This document shows positions 1 to 9,253 of a DNA stretch of 64,000 nt, piece after piece. Under the pieces are notes generated by a model. That model was not told the DNA's origin. It worked only from the letters and a program-made list of their open reading frames with translations, and did not search any database. The position numbers were made by a program, and so were the translations under genes. Positions within the stretch are counted from its first letter, which is position 1, and the number at the start of each line of letters is the position of its first letter. Origin of the DNA: Mesoterricola silvestris. GTDB lineage: Bacteria; Acidobacteriota; Holophagae; Holophagales; Holophagaceae. The DNA lies in the NCBI RefSeq assembly GCF_030295405.1, contig NZ_AP027080.1, forward strand, positions 2,232,001 through 2,296,000, in the 5' to 3' direction.

Positions 1-63
1 GCCCGGCGGAATTGAAAAAGGGCTGGGTGGCCCCAGGCTGCTGCTAAGAATGTCTCATCTCTA

Positions 64-1821
64 TCACCGGGTTTCCAGAGCTTCCTTGTCGGAATTCCGG
101 TCGGAAGTCGGTAAACGGAGAGATGTCGGCAGTTCGATCACGAAGGTGGTGCCCGCGCCGGGTTCGGATTCCACCCGGATCCCGCCCCCGTGGTCGGCCA
201 CGATGCTGGCGACCATGGCCAGGCCGAGGCCCGTGCCCTTTCCGGATTCCTTGGTGGAATAGAAGGGTTCGAAGATCCGCCGCTTCACCTCCCCGTCCAT
301 GCCGCACCCGGTGTCCCGCACCTCCAGGCAGGCCTTGCCCCCGGCGCGGAAGGTCCGGAAGGTGAGCAGGCCTCCCTCCGGCATGGCATCCCGGGCATTG
401 AGCCCCAGGTTGACGATGATCTGCTGCAGCTTCACGGACTCCCCGAAGAGCATGGGCACATCCGGCCCCAGGTCCTCCTCCACCCGGATCCGCCTGCCCA
501 GCACGCCCCGCAGGAGGGAGACGCTGGCCGCCACCGTGGCGTTCAGGGACAGGAGCTCCCGCTTGCCGGGGTCCTGCCGGCTGAAATCCAGGAGGCCGCC
601 CAGCACTTCGGCGCATTTGATCGCCGCGCCCTCCGCCGCCTTGAGCCGGGGCTGGAGGCCGGGGTGGTCCTTGGCCTGGCTCTGGCAGAGGTCGAGCTGG
701 CCCAGCACCACACCCAGCTGGTTGTTCACGTCGTGCACGATGCCGGGGGCCATCATCCCCACCGAAGCCACCCGCTGGCTGTGCTCCACCTGGCGGGTCA
801 GGGCCCGCATGGGGCGCACGACCCGCCGGTGCAGGTCCAGGATGCTCCAGGTCACGCCCAGGGCGGCGCCCAGGGCCAGGAGGAAGGACGCGGCCCTCCG
901 GTACCCCAGGCCCGGGAAGAGATCCTCCTCCGGGATGGCCACCTGGAGCCGCATTTCCGGCGTCCCCGGGGTGGCATGGGTCCGGACCGCACCGATGACG
1001 GCCCTGCCGAAGGGCAGGAGGGGCTCCGGGGGGACCCGGGCCGCCAGGGGCTTCAGCTGGCAATCGAACCGGGCTTCCCGGTCGAGCATCTCCGGGGTCC
1101 GGGGCGGGACCAGCAGCAGGCCCCTCGGGTCCGTGACGACCATGCGGGTCCCCGGGGTGGGTTGCTGGTCCCAGATCACATGGGTCAGTTCCTCCAGGGA
1201 GACGTCCACGCCGATGACGCCTTCCAGGAGGCCCCGGCGGTTGCGCACGGGGACCGTGTACGTGAATCCCCCCACCTTGGAGGTGTAGAACCGGTAGGCC
1301 TCCGGGGTCCAGGCCGGCCGGTCCTGGGCGGCCCCGAAGCGGTACCAGAACCGGGTGCGGGCGTCGTAGACCTCGTGGGGATCCGTGGGGCCGGGCACCC
1401 ACCTGCCGTGGTCCATGCGGTACCGCCTGGGGTTCCGGCCCCCCGGGAAGAGCACCAGGTTCCATTCCCCGTCCTTGCGCACCACGCACGCGGAATCCCC
1501 GTCCTGGCGGCTCAGGATGAGGTTCGAGACGATGGCCCCCTGCTCCAGGAAGGAAATGACGTTCTGCAGCTTCTCGGGATCATCCAGGCGGCCCTCCTCC
1601 CGGGACCACCAGGCGCCGAAGGCCAGGGCGGTGGTTTCCGCCCGGCTCATTTCCCGGGACACGGCCCGGTCCATCTGGGTGAGGGCATCCGCGGCCCGAA
1701 CCCGGGCCTGGGCCCGGGGGGCCTGCACGAGCCCCCACCACCAGAGCCCCAGGATCCCGGCGCAGCAAACGGAGGCGAGCAGGATCACCTTCCACAAAAC
1801 CCTGCTGTTGTTACGGGACAT
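64..1821 (-). CDS. Membrane sensor histidine kinase with extracytoplasmic cache-like domain
   Basis: 585-residue two-component sensor kinase. An N-terminal membrane segment (about residues 10-30) and a second one (about 308-330) bracket an extracytoplasmic region with cache-type sequence (about 35-300), so the ligand is probably sensed in the periplasm. The dimerisation and phosphoacceptor region has His363 in the motif GIVHDVNNQLG. The ATPase domain shows the N box (NLGLNARDAMPEGG), the G1 box (DTGCGM) and the G2 box (GKGTGLGLAM). The HDVNN form of the H box is typical of NtrB/HK4-like kinases. There is no receiver domain and no response regulator next to it, so the partner is unknown. It stands alone on the minus strand; its stop is near the left edge of the window. 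Confidence 0.9.
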   Translation of the reverse strand: MSRNNSRVLWKVILLASVCCAGILGLWWWGLVQAPRAQARVRAADALTQMDRAVSREMSRAETTALAFGAWWSREEGRLDDPEKLQNVISFLEQGAIVSNLILSRQDGDSACVVRKDGEWNLVLFPGGRNPRRYRMDHGRWVPGPTDPHEVYDARTRFWYRFGAAQDRPAWTPEAYRFYTSKVGGFTYTVPVRNRRGLLEGVIGVDVSLEELTHVIWDQQPTPGTRMVVTDPRGLLLVPPRTPEMLDREARFDCQLKPLAARVPPEPLLPFGRAVIGAVRTHATPGTPEMRLQVAIPEEDLFPGLGYRRAASFLLALGAALGVTWSILDLHRRVVRPMRALTRQVEHSQRVASVGMMAPGIVHDVNNQLGVVLGQLDLCQSQAKDHPGLQPRLKAAEGAAIKCAEVLGGLLDFSRQDPGKRELLSLNATVAASVSLLRGVLGRRIRVEEDLGPDVPMLFGESVKLQQIIVNLGLNARDAMPEGGLLTFRTFRAGGKACLEVRDTGCGMDGEVKRRIFEPFYSTKESGKGTGLGLAMVASIVADHGGGIRVESEPGAGTTFVIELPTSLRLPTSDRNSDKEALETR

Positions 1822-1913
1822 CCGCAGCCACTCCGTTCAAATTTCCGTCGGTGCGTCAAGTCTGCCAGGATTACGGCATTCACCAAGGGGCTCCGGAAAT
1901 TTTCCTCCGGGCC

Positions 1914-2900
1914 CTACCAGGCGTAGGCCAGGCCCGCCAGAAGGGCATCCGTATCCCGGTGGTTCCGCGTGGCGGTGCGGTTCCACTGCAATCGCGCGCC
2001 CCAGTGCCCGCCCAGGGTGCGGCCCACCAGCATGGAGATGCGGCCGCTGGTGCGGATGTTCACGGTGTCCGCGGCGGGTCCCTCCTCCCGGGGAGGGAAG
2101 GTGCGGCAGGCGTAGGGGCCCGCCCCGAAACCCAGCATCCAGGCCCGATCCGGCGTGCGGGTGGAAAGCCACACCTGGGCGGCCACCCCGTCCCGCCGGG
2201 CCGCGTCGATGCCCCCCTCGTCGCAGTAGGTGAAGGAGAGATCCACGTGCCGGGACAGCCGGCGGCGGTACTCCACCGCGAAGGACTGGAGGAATTCCGT
2301 GGCCTCGCTTTCGAAGCTGTTGAGGATGGTGCGGCCGAAGAGAAAGGAGAGCTCGTTGGCGGGAGCTTCGCGTTCGCGCTTCGGGAGGGCGGGGCCGGCC
2401 GGGGCCTGTGTGCCGAACCGCGTGCCCAGTCCCACCAGGGCCGCCTGGGTCTGGCGCTGCTCCGGCCCCAGGGTGCGGTTCACCTGCACGAAGGCGTCCC
2501 AGGGGCCGCCCCGGATGGGGTACCGGGCCCGGAGGCTGAGGATGGGCTTGAGGGCGTGGCCGTTGCCGTAGCTGTCGGGTTCCGCGTCCCGGAAGGTGTC
2601 GAAGGTGCGATAGACGCCCAGCCCGAGCCCGAGGTTCAGATTGTTGTGCTCCATGCGGTGGAGGCGCCAGACCTGCAGGGCGACCCCATCCTGGTGGTGG
2701 CCGGGCAGGTGGCCTTCGTTGATCCAGGTGAGGCTCCAGCCCCAGGGGGCGGCGGCTTTCCGGAGGTACTGCAGCTGCCAGGTGTAGGTGGCGGCCTTTC
2801 CGCCAATCCCGTGCAGGCGCCCGGCCCCCGCGGAGATCTCCTGCGCGGCCAAGGCGGCGCCCGAAAGCGCGGCCAGAAGCAGCACGGCGGCACGGCGCAT
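1914..2900 (-). CDS. Predicted outer-membrane beta-barrel protein
   Basis: 328 residues. The start is supported by GGAGA five bases upstream. A clear Sec signal peptide (about residues 1-19, cut near ALAA-QE) is followed by alternating polar/aromatic strands with many Trp, Tyr and Arg residues, such as TWQLQYL and WGARLQWNRTAT, and by a final strand ending in YAW. A terminal aromatic residue is a usual outer-membrane barrel insertion signal. I do not recognise a named family. It is transcribed divergently from a 57-residue protein, and the gap holds two matching palindromes that could be operators. Confidence 0.6.
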   Translation of the reverse strand: MRRAAVLLLAALSGAALAAQEISAGAGRLHGIGGKAATYTWQLQYLRKAAAPWGWSLTWINEGHLPGHHQDGVALQVWRLHRMEHNNLNLGLGLGVYRTFDTFRDAEPDSYGNGHALKPILSLRARYPIRGGPWDAFVQVNRTLGPEQRQTQAALVGLGTRFGTQAPAGPALPKREREAPANELSFLFGRTILNSFESEATEFLQSFAVEYRRRLSRHVDLSFTYCDEGGIDAARRDGVAAQVWLSTRTPDRAWMLGFGAGPYACRTFPPREEGPAADTVNIRTSGRISMLVGRTLGGHWGARLQWNRTATRNHRDTDALLAGLAYAW

Positions 2901-2935
2901 GGATTCTCCGGGGGGGGGATGGGTACGAGCCTTGT

Positions 2936-2949
2936 TGGTCGATCGATCA
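2936..2949. promoter_or_regulatory. Palindromic operator candidate, left copy
   Basis: TGGTCGATCGATCA is one mismatch from the perfect palindrome at 3056-3069. It lies 36 bases upstream of the barrel gene start (minus strand). A second dyad, AATCG-TT-CGATT, lies just beside it at 2957-2968. Repeated dyads in a divergent promoter region suggest a dimeric regulator, but no regulator gene is adjacent. Confidence 0.4.
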
Positions 2950-3055
2950 CATGTTCAATCGTTCGATTAACATCGAGCAACTTCAAGGATAGCTCTGATT
3001 TTGTTTGGAAGACGTTCCGATTTTGAATGCACGGGCGGCATTCCGTCATCATGTT

Positions 3056-3069
3056 TGGTCGATCGACCA
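3056..3069. promoter_or_regulatory. Palindromic operator candidate, right copy
   Basis: TGGTCGATCGACCA is a perfect 14-base palindrome, 76 bases upstream of the plus-strand small gene. It is exactly 120 bases from the left copy at 2936-2949, with the same core. Confidence 0.4.
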
Positions 3070-3144
3070 GTTTTTCCTGAGCCCCGATCTGGTGGCGGTT
3101 GTTGATTTTCGACCTAACCTTGGGATCGGTTTTCCGGAGGTGCC

Positions 3145-3318
3145 ATGTCCACCGTGACGACGCCCCAATTGCACATCTCCTTCGACTTCGCGGAACGGCT
3201 CCTGCACCAGCTCCATGCGGCGGCCCAGGAGACGGGCGAGAAATCCTTCCTGGAAGCCGCGGCGGCCCTGCAGGCGGAGGTCGACCGCCAGACCCAAACC
3301 GTCCAGCCGGAGCATTGA
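3145..3318 (+). CDS. Small 57-residue hypothetical protein
   Basis: Short open reading frame beginning MSTVTTPQLH and ending QTVQPEH. GGAGG ends four bases before the ATG, which supports translation. The middle (FAERLLHQLHAAAQETGEKS, then an Ala-rich stretch) is predicted to be helical and amphipathic. No family recognised. It is divergent from the barrel gene across the palindrome-bearing promoter region and convergent with the DUF1801 gene. Size and helical character would fit a small regulator or accessory protein, but this is a guess. Confidence 0.5.
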   Translation: MSTVTTPQLHISFDFAERLLHQLHAAAQETGEKSFLEAAAALQAEVDRQTQTVQPEH

Positions 3319-3340
3319 CGGCCCGCGGCGGGCCCGGTGC

Positions 3341-3766
3341 TCAGGGATTCCGGGATCCGGGGCGGCTCCCCTTGGCCTTGGACGCGAGGTTGAGGGCCAC
3401 CGCCCGGCGCACCAGGGCCTTGAAGGCCTCCCCGTCCACGGTCTCCCCCTCCCGGATATCGATGGCCCGGCGCGCGTTCCCTTCCAGGCTCGCGTTGAAG
3501 AGCCCGTCCGGATCCTCCAGGGAGGCGCCCTTGGCGAAGGTCAGCTTCACGATGTGGCGGTAGGACTCGCCCGTGCAGAGGATGCCGGCATGGGACCACA
3601 CGGGGGTACCCATCCATTTCCATTCCTCCACCGCCTGGGGGTCCGCTTCCAGGATCAGGGCTCTCATGCGGGCGAGGGTCTCGCCGCGCCAATCCGCCAG
3701 TTCGGCGATCCTCGCGGAAATGAGGTCGGGGGCGGATGATGCCGGGTCTGGCTTCCTGGTTTTCAT
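3341..3766 (-). CDS. DUF1801 domain protein (YdhG-like)
   Basis: 141 residues starting MKTRKPDPAS. A longer reading frame extends upstream, but its N-terminal part is a shadow of the next gene, so I use the internal ATG at 3766. The sequence WKWMGTPVWSHAGILCTGESYRHIVKLTFAKGA matches the DUF1801 fold (SCP2-like, YdhG/YjhX type), with its conserved Trp and Gly/Lys positions. Biochemical role is unknown in the family. It follows a secreted-protein gene on the same strand with a gap of about 50 bases. Confidence 0.7.
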   Translation of the reverse strand: MKTRKPDPASSAPDLISARIAELADWRGETLARMRALILEADPQAVEEWKWMGTPVWSHAGILCTGESYRHIVKLTFAKGASLEDPDGLFNASLEGNARRAIDIREGETVDGEAFKALVRRAVALNLASKAKGSRPGSRNP

Positions 3767-3815
3767 GGTGCCGTCCTGGTCAGGGGTGGGACTGGGAGCA
3801 GGGCATGGGGGCGAT

Positions 3816-4505
3816 TCAACGGTGCTTCCCGAAGACCTCCAGATAGTCCCGCACCGCCACCGGGTCCCCCTCCCGCCGGATGGGACCCAGGAAATTCTCG
3901 TAGCTGTGTTCCGCGAATTCCCCGCCGTGGGACATGTTGCCCAGGATGTAGGCCATGAACTCCTCCTGGCGGTGCTGGATGTACCGTTTGAAGGGGCGGG
4001 TGAGGGTGCCCAGGAGCGCGCTGTCCAGGGTCGTCCAGGTCTGCAGGTGGCTCTGGAAACCCTTGGGGCCCCGCCAGTAGGTGTAGATGACCACCATCTT
4101 GGCGCCCACGGCGAAGGGGTTGCCCATGCGCCATTTCTCCACGCGGCCGTCGATGAGGTAGACCCGCTTGCCGGGTTCACGGTACGCCAGGGTCAGGGTG
4201 CCCTTGAGGCCCCGGGTGTCATCGACGATGAGGCCTTCGGAGGGCAGGGGAAAGGCGAACAGCCGGGGCACGAACTGGCACTCGCGCCACATGGCCGCCG
4301 CCAGTCGCGGGTGGTCGAACAGCTTCTCCATGGTGGCCACCCGCACGTCCACCGGCGGGGTCGTCGTCTGGAAGGAGAATTGGGGTTTGCGGAGGATCTC
4401 CTGGGCCAGGATCCGGTTCGGCAGATCCATCCTGTCCAGCGGGACCTGCCCGGCGAGGGCTGCGGTGCATAGGAACAGGGCGAAGGTTCGGCCGACGGTA
4501 TTCAT
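3816..4505 (-). CDS. Secreted hypothetical protein
   Basis: 229 residues with an N-terminal signal peptide (about 1-19, ending ALAG). The body has no motif I recognise. It is rich in Trp, Tyr and charged residues, with a helical C-terminal third (FKRYIQHRQEEFMAYILGN). Probably periplasmic. It begins a minus-strand pair with the DUF1801 gene downstream. Confidence 0.6.
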   Translation of the reverse strand: MNTVGRTFALFLCTAALAGQVPLDRMDLPNRILAQEILRKPQFSFQTTTPPVDVRVATMEKLFDHPRLAAAMWRECQFVPRLFAFPLPSEGLIVDDTRGLKGTLTLAYREPGKRVYLIDGRVEKWRMGNPFAVGAKMVVIYTYWRGPKGFQSHLQTWTTLDSALLGTLTRPFKRYIQHRQEEFMAYILGNMSHGGEFAEHSYENFLGPIRREGDPVAVRDYLEVFGKHR

Positions 4506-4514
4506 ACCTCTACC

Positions 4515-5624
4515 CTAGACCCAAGGCACCGCCGGGGCCAAGCCGGAGGTTTTCGCCGGTGGGACGGGAACCTGTTTGCCCGTCTCCAGCACGGCGATCA
4601 GACTGCCATCCGGAAGCACGCGCAACTGGGTTATGTCCGAGCCGCTGGCCAGGGGCAACCAGGTTTGCGGCGTCCAGGTTCCGGGATCCCCCTTGGTTTC
4701 CTCCAGGCCCCCGGCCAGGGCGGTGATCCGCCCCGAAACCTCCAGGCGGCACACCTGCTGCCCGTAGGCCTGGAGAAGGGAGGCTCCCTTGGATTCCCGG
4801 TGCATGCAGTGGACGAAATAGCATCCGCCGTCCGGAGCCCCGGCGAGGCTTCCGGGCGCGTCCAGATCCACCTGGTGGCCCAGGGAAGGGGTTGCGGAGG
4901 GGGGCCGGGCGCCGCCCCCCGCGATGCGCACGAGGGGGAGCCAGGCCGGGCCTCCCGGCCCGCCGGCCCGGAGCCTGTGGATGGAGCCCTGGCCCGCCTT
5001 GCCCGGGGTGCCGTTCTCCGCGACGAGCAGGTCCCCGGCCGGAGTGAAGGCGAGGCTGTTGACGCGGTTGCGCAGGGGATGGGGAAGGTGGGCGAAGGCG
5101 GCCCGGGAGGACGCGGGGCCGACGATCACCTCCACCTGGCCCGCGGGGTTGATCCGCTGCACCAGCCAGGCCCCCTTGGCCGACTGGGAGCTGAACACGA
5201 CGGTCCCATCCCGGGGGGACACCGCCAGGGCGGTGACGAACCCTTCGGCGGTGGCGGCCGTGGCCACCCGCTGGTCCGGGCCGATGCGGCGCACCCGGTT
5301 CCGTTCGGCGAAGAAGAGGGTTTCCCCCGCCTGGACCGCCTGGGAGACCCCCACCAGGCGGGCCTCCAGGGCCGGCACATCCTCCGCGAAGGCCTCCGCA
5401 TCGTCCGCGGCCGCGGTGGCGCCGGCCACCGGGACGGAGGTGCCGTCCGGCAGGCACCGGACGATCCGGTCGCCGCCGGAGGCGGTGGGGACGACGGTGA
5501 GGACGGTTTGCGGGGGGGCGCTCTTTTTCCCGGGCGGAGGATCCATGGCGAGGGCCCGGGCGGGACCCAGCGCCATGGCCAGCGCCAGGGCCCCTTCGGC
5601 GGCAAGCCTAGCGGTTCTGCACAT
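4515..5624 (-). CDS. Secreted NHL/beta-propeller-like protein
   Basis: 369 residues with a signal-like N terminus (about 1-26). The body has repeated blades of the NHL or SMP-30 kind: phrases such as VTALAVSPRDGTVVFSSQ, VNSLAFTPAGDLLVAEN and ITQLRVLPDGSLIAVLE recur at propeller-blade spacing. Such propellers usually bind ligands or proteins; no catalytic residues can be assigned. Its ATG lies 17 bases inside the end of the upstream gene (5608-6693), so the two are probably translationally coupled. Confidence 0.6.
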   Translation of the reverse strand: MCRTARLAAEGALALAMALGPARALAMDPPPGKKSAPPQTVLTVVPTASGGDRIVRCLPDGTSVPVAGATAAADDAEAFAEDVPALEARLVGVSQAVQAGETLFFAERNRVRRIGPDQRVATAATAEGFVTALAVSPRDGTVVFSSQSAKGAWLVQRINPAGQVEVIVGPASSRAAFAHLPHPLRNRVNSLAFTPAGDLLVAENGTPGKAGQGSIHRLRAGGPGGPAWLPLVRIAGGGARPPSATPSLGHQVDLDAPGSLAGAPDGGCYFVHCMHRESKGASLLQAYGQQVCRLEVSGRITALAGGLEETKGDPGTWTPQTWLPLASGSDITQLRVLPDGSLIAVLETGKQVPVPPAKTSGLAPAVPWV

Positions 5625-6693
5625 ACCGATCCACGCTGGCCAGTTTCTTGAAGTAGGGCTTCAGGGAGGTGAGCTGGGTCTGGAAGCCCTTGGCCAGGGT
5701 GTCGAAGGCCGCTTCGCCCACCCGCCCGTTGCAGACCTCCAGGGCCTCCAGGAGGTGGTACTCGATCGCATGGAGGATGCGCAGTTCTTCCCTCTGGCTG
5801 TTGGCATGGGGGTCAAAGGTCTGGTCACCGGTGTTCTTCATGATGAAGAAGGTCCTGTCGTGGGCCCGCACCCGTTTCATGAGACGCCGCGCCACGCTTC
5901 CCACATGGTCCAGGGTTTCCAGGAGCCGCTGGTCGCCGTGGGGGGCCGTGGCGGCGGCCTCCCCTGCCTTGTGCCCGGTCCCCCCGCAGGCCGTGGAGAC
6001 CTTGCTTTCGTCCCGGTGCCGGAAGCCGCCGATGTGCGGGGCCGTGGCCGGGGAGGCGGGCTCCTCGGGCACGTGCGGGAGGGTCTCCGGGGATCGTTTA
6101 CTCTCCTCCTTGAACGGTTCTGGGTCCAGGGCCGCGACCCGGACGGCGGGAAGGGGCGATTCGTCCGCCTGGGCGGGGAGGGTGGCGGGCACGGCCTCGG
6201 GGCGCGGGGCCACCGGTGTCGCGGGGGCCCCCAGCCGGGGGAGGGCCAGGGGGACCATGGCGCTGCCGAAATAGGACGTCCCGAACGTGCGGGCGCGGAT
6301 CTCCAGGCGGGTGCTGGTTTCATCTTCGGCCGGACGCTGGATGGCCGTCCCCAGGTAGGTGGGCCAGGTGAGGGACCTCGCTTCCAGGGTGGACCTTCCG
6401 TCCGCGCCGGTGGTCACGGTGAGGAGACAGGCCACCTGATTCTCGTCCAGCAGGTAGAATTCCAGCGTCCCCGCGCGGCTCACGTCCAGCGTCGCCTGGC
6501 CGCGGGGTTCCAGCGTCTCCGCCGACCAGGCGGGAGCGGCGCCCCGGTCGGTGGCGAGGATGGCGTCCGATTTGAAAAGCTTCCAGGTGCCTTCGGGCCC
6601 CCGGTGCTGGAGGGTGACCGTGCCGGCCACCAGGGAGCTGGCGAAGAGGGTCAGGGAGGCGGCGATGCGGGTGAGGGTACCTAGGCGTTGCAT
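5608..6693 (-). CDS. Secreted hypothetical protein, two-part
   Basis: 361 residues from the ATG at 6693, chosen because AAGGA lies five bases upstream; an in-frame ATG further upstream lacks such a site. Signal peptide about 1-23. The first half (about 25-165) looks like a beta-sandwich, and a low-complexity Pro/Ala linker (about 170-265) follows. The last 100 residues are helical (HAIEYHLLEALEVCNGRVGEAAF). It has the same overall style as its upstream neighbour at 6786-8141, which suggests a shared extracytoplasmic role. No family recognised. Confidence 0.55.
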   Translation of the reverse strand: MQRLGTLTRIAASLTLFASSLVAGTVTLQHRGPEGTWKLFKSDAILATDRGAAPAWSAETLEPRGQATLDVSRAGTLEFYLLDENQVACLLTVTTGADGRSTLEARSLTWPTYLGTAIQRPAEDETSTRLEIRARTFGTSYFGSAMVPLALPRLGAPATPVAPRPEAVPATLPAQADESPLPAVRVAALDPEPFKEESKRSPETLPHVPEEPASPATAPHIGGFRHRDESKVSTACGGTGHKAGEAAATAPHGDQRLLETLDHVGSVARRLMKRVRAHDRTFFIMKNTGDQTFDPHANSQREELRILHAIEYHLLEALEVCNGRVGEAAFDTLAKGFQTQLTSLKPYFKKLASVDRYVQNR

Positions 6694-6785
6694 GGGAGTC
6701 CTTTTGGGGTGAAGGAAGGGCCTGGAGCAGGCCCCGGGCACGGACCCGGCCGGAGGGGCCGGGTATCCGGAGGGAAGGGGCGGGG

Positions 6786-8141
6786 TCAGCGGGTTCCGGT
6801 GATGACGAAGGAGCGGGTCGTGCCGGGGATGGGGCGGATCCGTTCCCCCGGCGCGGTGCGGTCGCCCCCGGCGCCGAAGGTCACGCCATCGGCATCCACG
6901 GAGGCCACGGCCACGGTCCTGGAAAGGGCGTCCTGCACGGCGAACCGGCCGGTCTCTCCGCCCAGGGCGAGGATGGTCCGTTCGCCGGGCTGGAGGGGAA
7001 TGCGCGCGTCCCGCGGGTGGATGAGGAATTCGCCATCCGGTTCGCGGATGCTGATGCCGCCGTCGGCGACCTCCAGGGGATCCAGATGCCAGGTGGATGC
7101 GCTCTCATTGAGCAGGATGAGGGCCACCTCGCAGGCCAGTTCGCCTTCCAGGTCCAGGAAGGCCTGGGGATCGGCCTGCGCCCCGGCGGGGGAGGGTTGG
7201 CGCACGGGGGAATGCGCGGGCAGGGGGGGGAAGGCCCGGGCCTTGGTGCGGGAGGGGGGAGGGTAGGCCCCCTTCACGATGACGAAGGATTGGCTGTCCT
7301 CGGCCCGGATGCGGAAGACGCCCGGCGGCGGGCCCCCCGGGGCCTGCGAGGGCGGCGCCACGAGCCGGAGGCCCTGGGTATCCAGGCACACCAGGGCCTG
7401 GGGCGCGGCCCGGCCTGTGTCCATGAGGCCGAAGACCGCGTGGGGCCCTTCCGCCGCGAATACGGACGTCCAGTTGGGCGGGACCCAGTGCCGGGCGCCC
7501 GCGGCCATCTCCACGAGGCCGCCGCCCTGCTTCAGCATGAAGCTCCGGCCGTTGGATTCCCAGGGCAGGATGGCCCAGGCGGCTGGGGACGCGTTGATGA
7601 CGGCCATGCGCGGCATGCCGGTGGTGCATGCCTGCCAGGCCACGGGGATCCCGGCCAGGGGTTCCGGAATCCGGGGTTCTTCCCGGATATCCAGGGGGAC
7701 CGGGGGGGACTCCTCCTGGGCGCGCCCCGGGGTCGGCAGGGGGGAGGCGAAGGCGGGGCCGGCCTTGCGTACCAGCGTGCCTTCGGGCTTGAGGAGGAAG
7801 GTGAACCGGGCCCCGCACGGGGCGTCCCAGTCCAGGGTGCCCAGGGCCAGCGGCAGCGGGGGCTCCACGGAGCCCTCCCGGCTCAGGTGCAGGTCCGGGG
7901 CCGTGGCGCCCGCCGGGATCTCGATCCTCACCGTCAGGGCCGAACCCGGGGCGATGGTGCCCGCGGGGCCGGCGTCCCCGGCCTTGGCCGGGGCCCAGGA
8001 GCCGCGGAGGCCCTTGGATTCCTGTTCCTGGAGAATCCAGCGGGCGGCCGTCCTGTTTTCGATGGTGAGGTATCCCCCCGCGCCGTGCAGGGCGGACCCT
8101 GCGACAAGGCACAGGGCGACGGGGATGCGGGGCAAGCGCAT
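6786..8141 (-). CDS. Secreted hypothetical protein, beta-rich
   Basis: 451 residues with a signal peptide (about 1-20, ending LHGAGG); AAGGA lies five bases upstream of the ATG. The protein seems to consist of three or more beta-rich modules separated by Pro-rich linkers. Recurring phrases such as YLTIENRTAARWIL, MAVINASPAAWAIL and ALILLNESASTWHL look like an internal repeat of one domain, each pairing an Asn-containing strand with a Trp. No known family recognised. It heads the run 8141-4515 of secreted proteins on the minus strand. Confidence 0.55.
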   Translation of the reverse strand: MRLPRIPVALCLVAGSALHGAGGYLTIENRTAARWILQEQESKGLRGSWAPAKAGDAGPAGTIAPGSALTVRIEIPAGATAPDLHLSREGSVEPPLPLALGTLDWDAPCGARFTFLLKPEGTLVRKAGPAFASPLPTPGRAQEESPPVPLDIREEPRIPEPLAGIPVAWQACTTGMPRMAVINASPAAWAILPWESNGRSFMLKQGGGLVEMAAGARHWVPPNWTSVFAAEGPHAVFGLMDTGRAAPQALVCLDTQGLRLVAPPSQAPGGPPPGVFRIRAEDSQSFVIVKGAYPPPSRTKARAFPPLPAHSPVRQPSPAGAQADPQAFLDLEGELACEVALILLNESASTWHLDPLEVADGGISIREPDGEFLIHPRDARIPLQPGERTILALGGETGRFAVQDALSRTVAVASVDADGVTFGAGGDRTAPGERIRPIPGTTRSFVITGTR

Positions 8142-8269
8142 GGCATTCCTTCAAACGTTGGGCGCGCATCGCACAGCCCGGGTCCAAAGCAATGAATGAG
8201 TTATGGGGGGCTTTGGTTCCCTTTGGGATGGGGTCAGGCAGGCAGAACCTGATCTCCCCGGCCAGGCTC

Positions 8270-9142
8270 CTAGGAGGCTGCCGTCTGCTCGGCCACGGCT
8301 TCGGCCTGGAGGGCGAGGGTGCGGGCATCGCCGGGGTGGCGCTCCAGGATCTGGCGGTAGATCTGGTGGGCCACTTCGTAATCCCCGCCCAGGCGCTGGA
8401 CCTTGGCCAGGCCCAGGAGGGTGGCCTTGTCGAAGCCGTGCACGAGGCTGCGTTCGTACATCTCCTGGGCCCGGTCCAGGAGGCCCAGGCGCAGGTAGCA
8501 GTCCCCGGCCCGGGTGAGCACCTGCTGGTCGGGATCCCGGCGGAGCAGGTCCTCCCAGAGGGGGAGGGCCTCCTCCCAGCGGCCCAGGCCCCGCAGGCAG
8601 TCGGCCATGCCGAAGACGGCGTACCCGTTGCCGGGCTCCAGGTCCAGGGCCGTGCGGTAGCAGGCCTCGGCGCGGTCGAAGGCCTGGGCCTTGCGGTGGA
8701 TGTTGCCCACCTGGGTCCAGACGTTGACGAGGGTCGGGATCATCGCCAGGAGGGGCTCCCAGCAGGCCAGGGCCTCGGCGGGTTCGTCGGCCTTGTGGTG
8801 GAGGTCCCCCAGGCCCATGAGGGCGTAGCGGTTCCGGGGGTCCAGGGCCAGGGAACTCCGGTAGTGCGCCAGCGCGGCGTCCCGGTTGCGGGCCTTCTTG
8901 TGGGCATCGGCCAGGCGGCAGTGGGCCTCCGCGTCCACGGGGCTGGTGGCCAGGTAGCGCTCCAGGATCTCGATGACCTTTCCCGTTTCGCCCAGGCCCC
9001 GGTAGGCGTCCGCCAGGGACAGGTGGGCCCGGCGGTTGCCCGGGGCGATGTCCAGGGCCCGCGCGTAGTAGGGCACCGCGGCCTGGTAATCCCGGGCCTT
9101 CCGGTGTTCGTCACCGCACTGGAGCAGCTCTTTGGGGTTCAT
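8270..9142 (-). CDS. Tetratricopeptide repeat protein
   Basis: 290 residues, start taken at MNPKELLQ; a start 51 bases upstream is also open but neither has a strong ribosome-binding site. Almost the whole protein is TPR repeats of 34 residues with the usual pattern (YYARALDIAPGN, HYRSSLALDPRN, CYRTALDLEPGN), giving roughly eight repeats. No signal peptide, so probably cytoplasmic. TPR solenoids act as protein-protein scaffolds; the partner is not evident here. It is divergent from the YkgJ-type gene. Confidence 0.8.
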   Translation of the reverse strand: MNPKELLQCGDEHRKARDYQAAVPYYARALDIAPGNRRAHLSLADAYRGLGETGKVIEILERYLATSPVDAEAHCRLADAHKKARNRDAALAHYRSSLALDPRNRYALMGLGDLHHKADEPAEALACWEPLLAMIPTLVNVWTQVGNIHRKAQAFDRAEACYRTALDLEPGNGYAVFGMADCLRGLGRWEEALPLWEDLLRRDPDQQVLTRAGDCYLRLGLLDRAQEMYERSLVHGFDKATLLGLAKVQRLGGDYEVAHQIYRQILERHPGDARTLALQAEAVAEQTAAS

Positions 9143-9253
9143 GGCGCACCGCGGGGCGATGGAATCTTGCCTCCATCCAGAAATAACACGCATGCCGGGG
9201 AATTGCCACGGTCCCCGGCGGACCCGCTATCCTGGCCCTTTGCGGGAGCGGCG

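Noticed and set aside
44-1489. Long open frames on both strands overlapping nearly every gene
   Set aside because: GC-rich DNA gives long accidental frames; they are rich in Arg, Pro and Gly, lack ribosome-binding sites and domains, and overlap clear genes.
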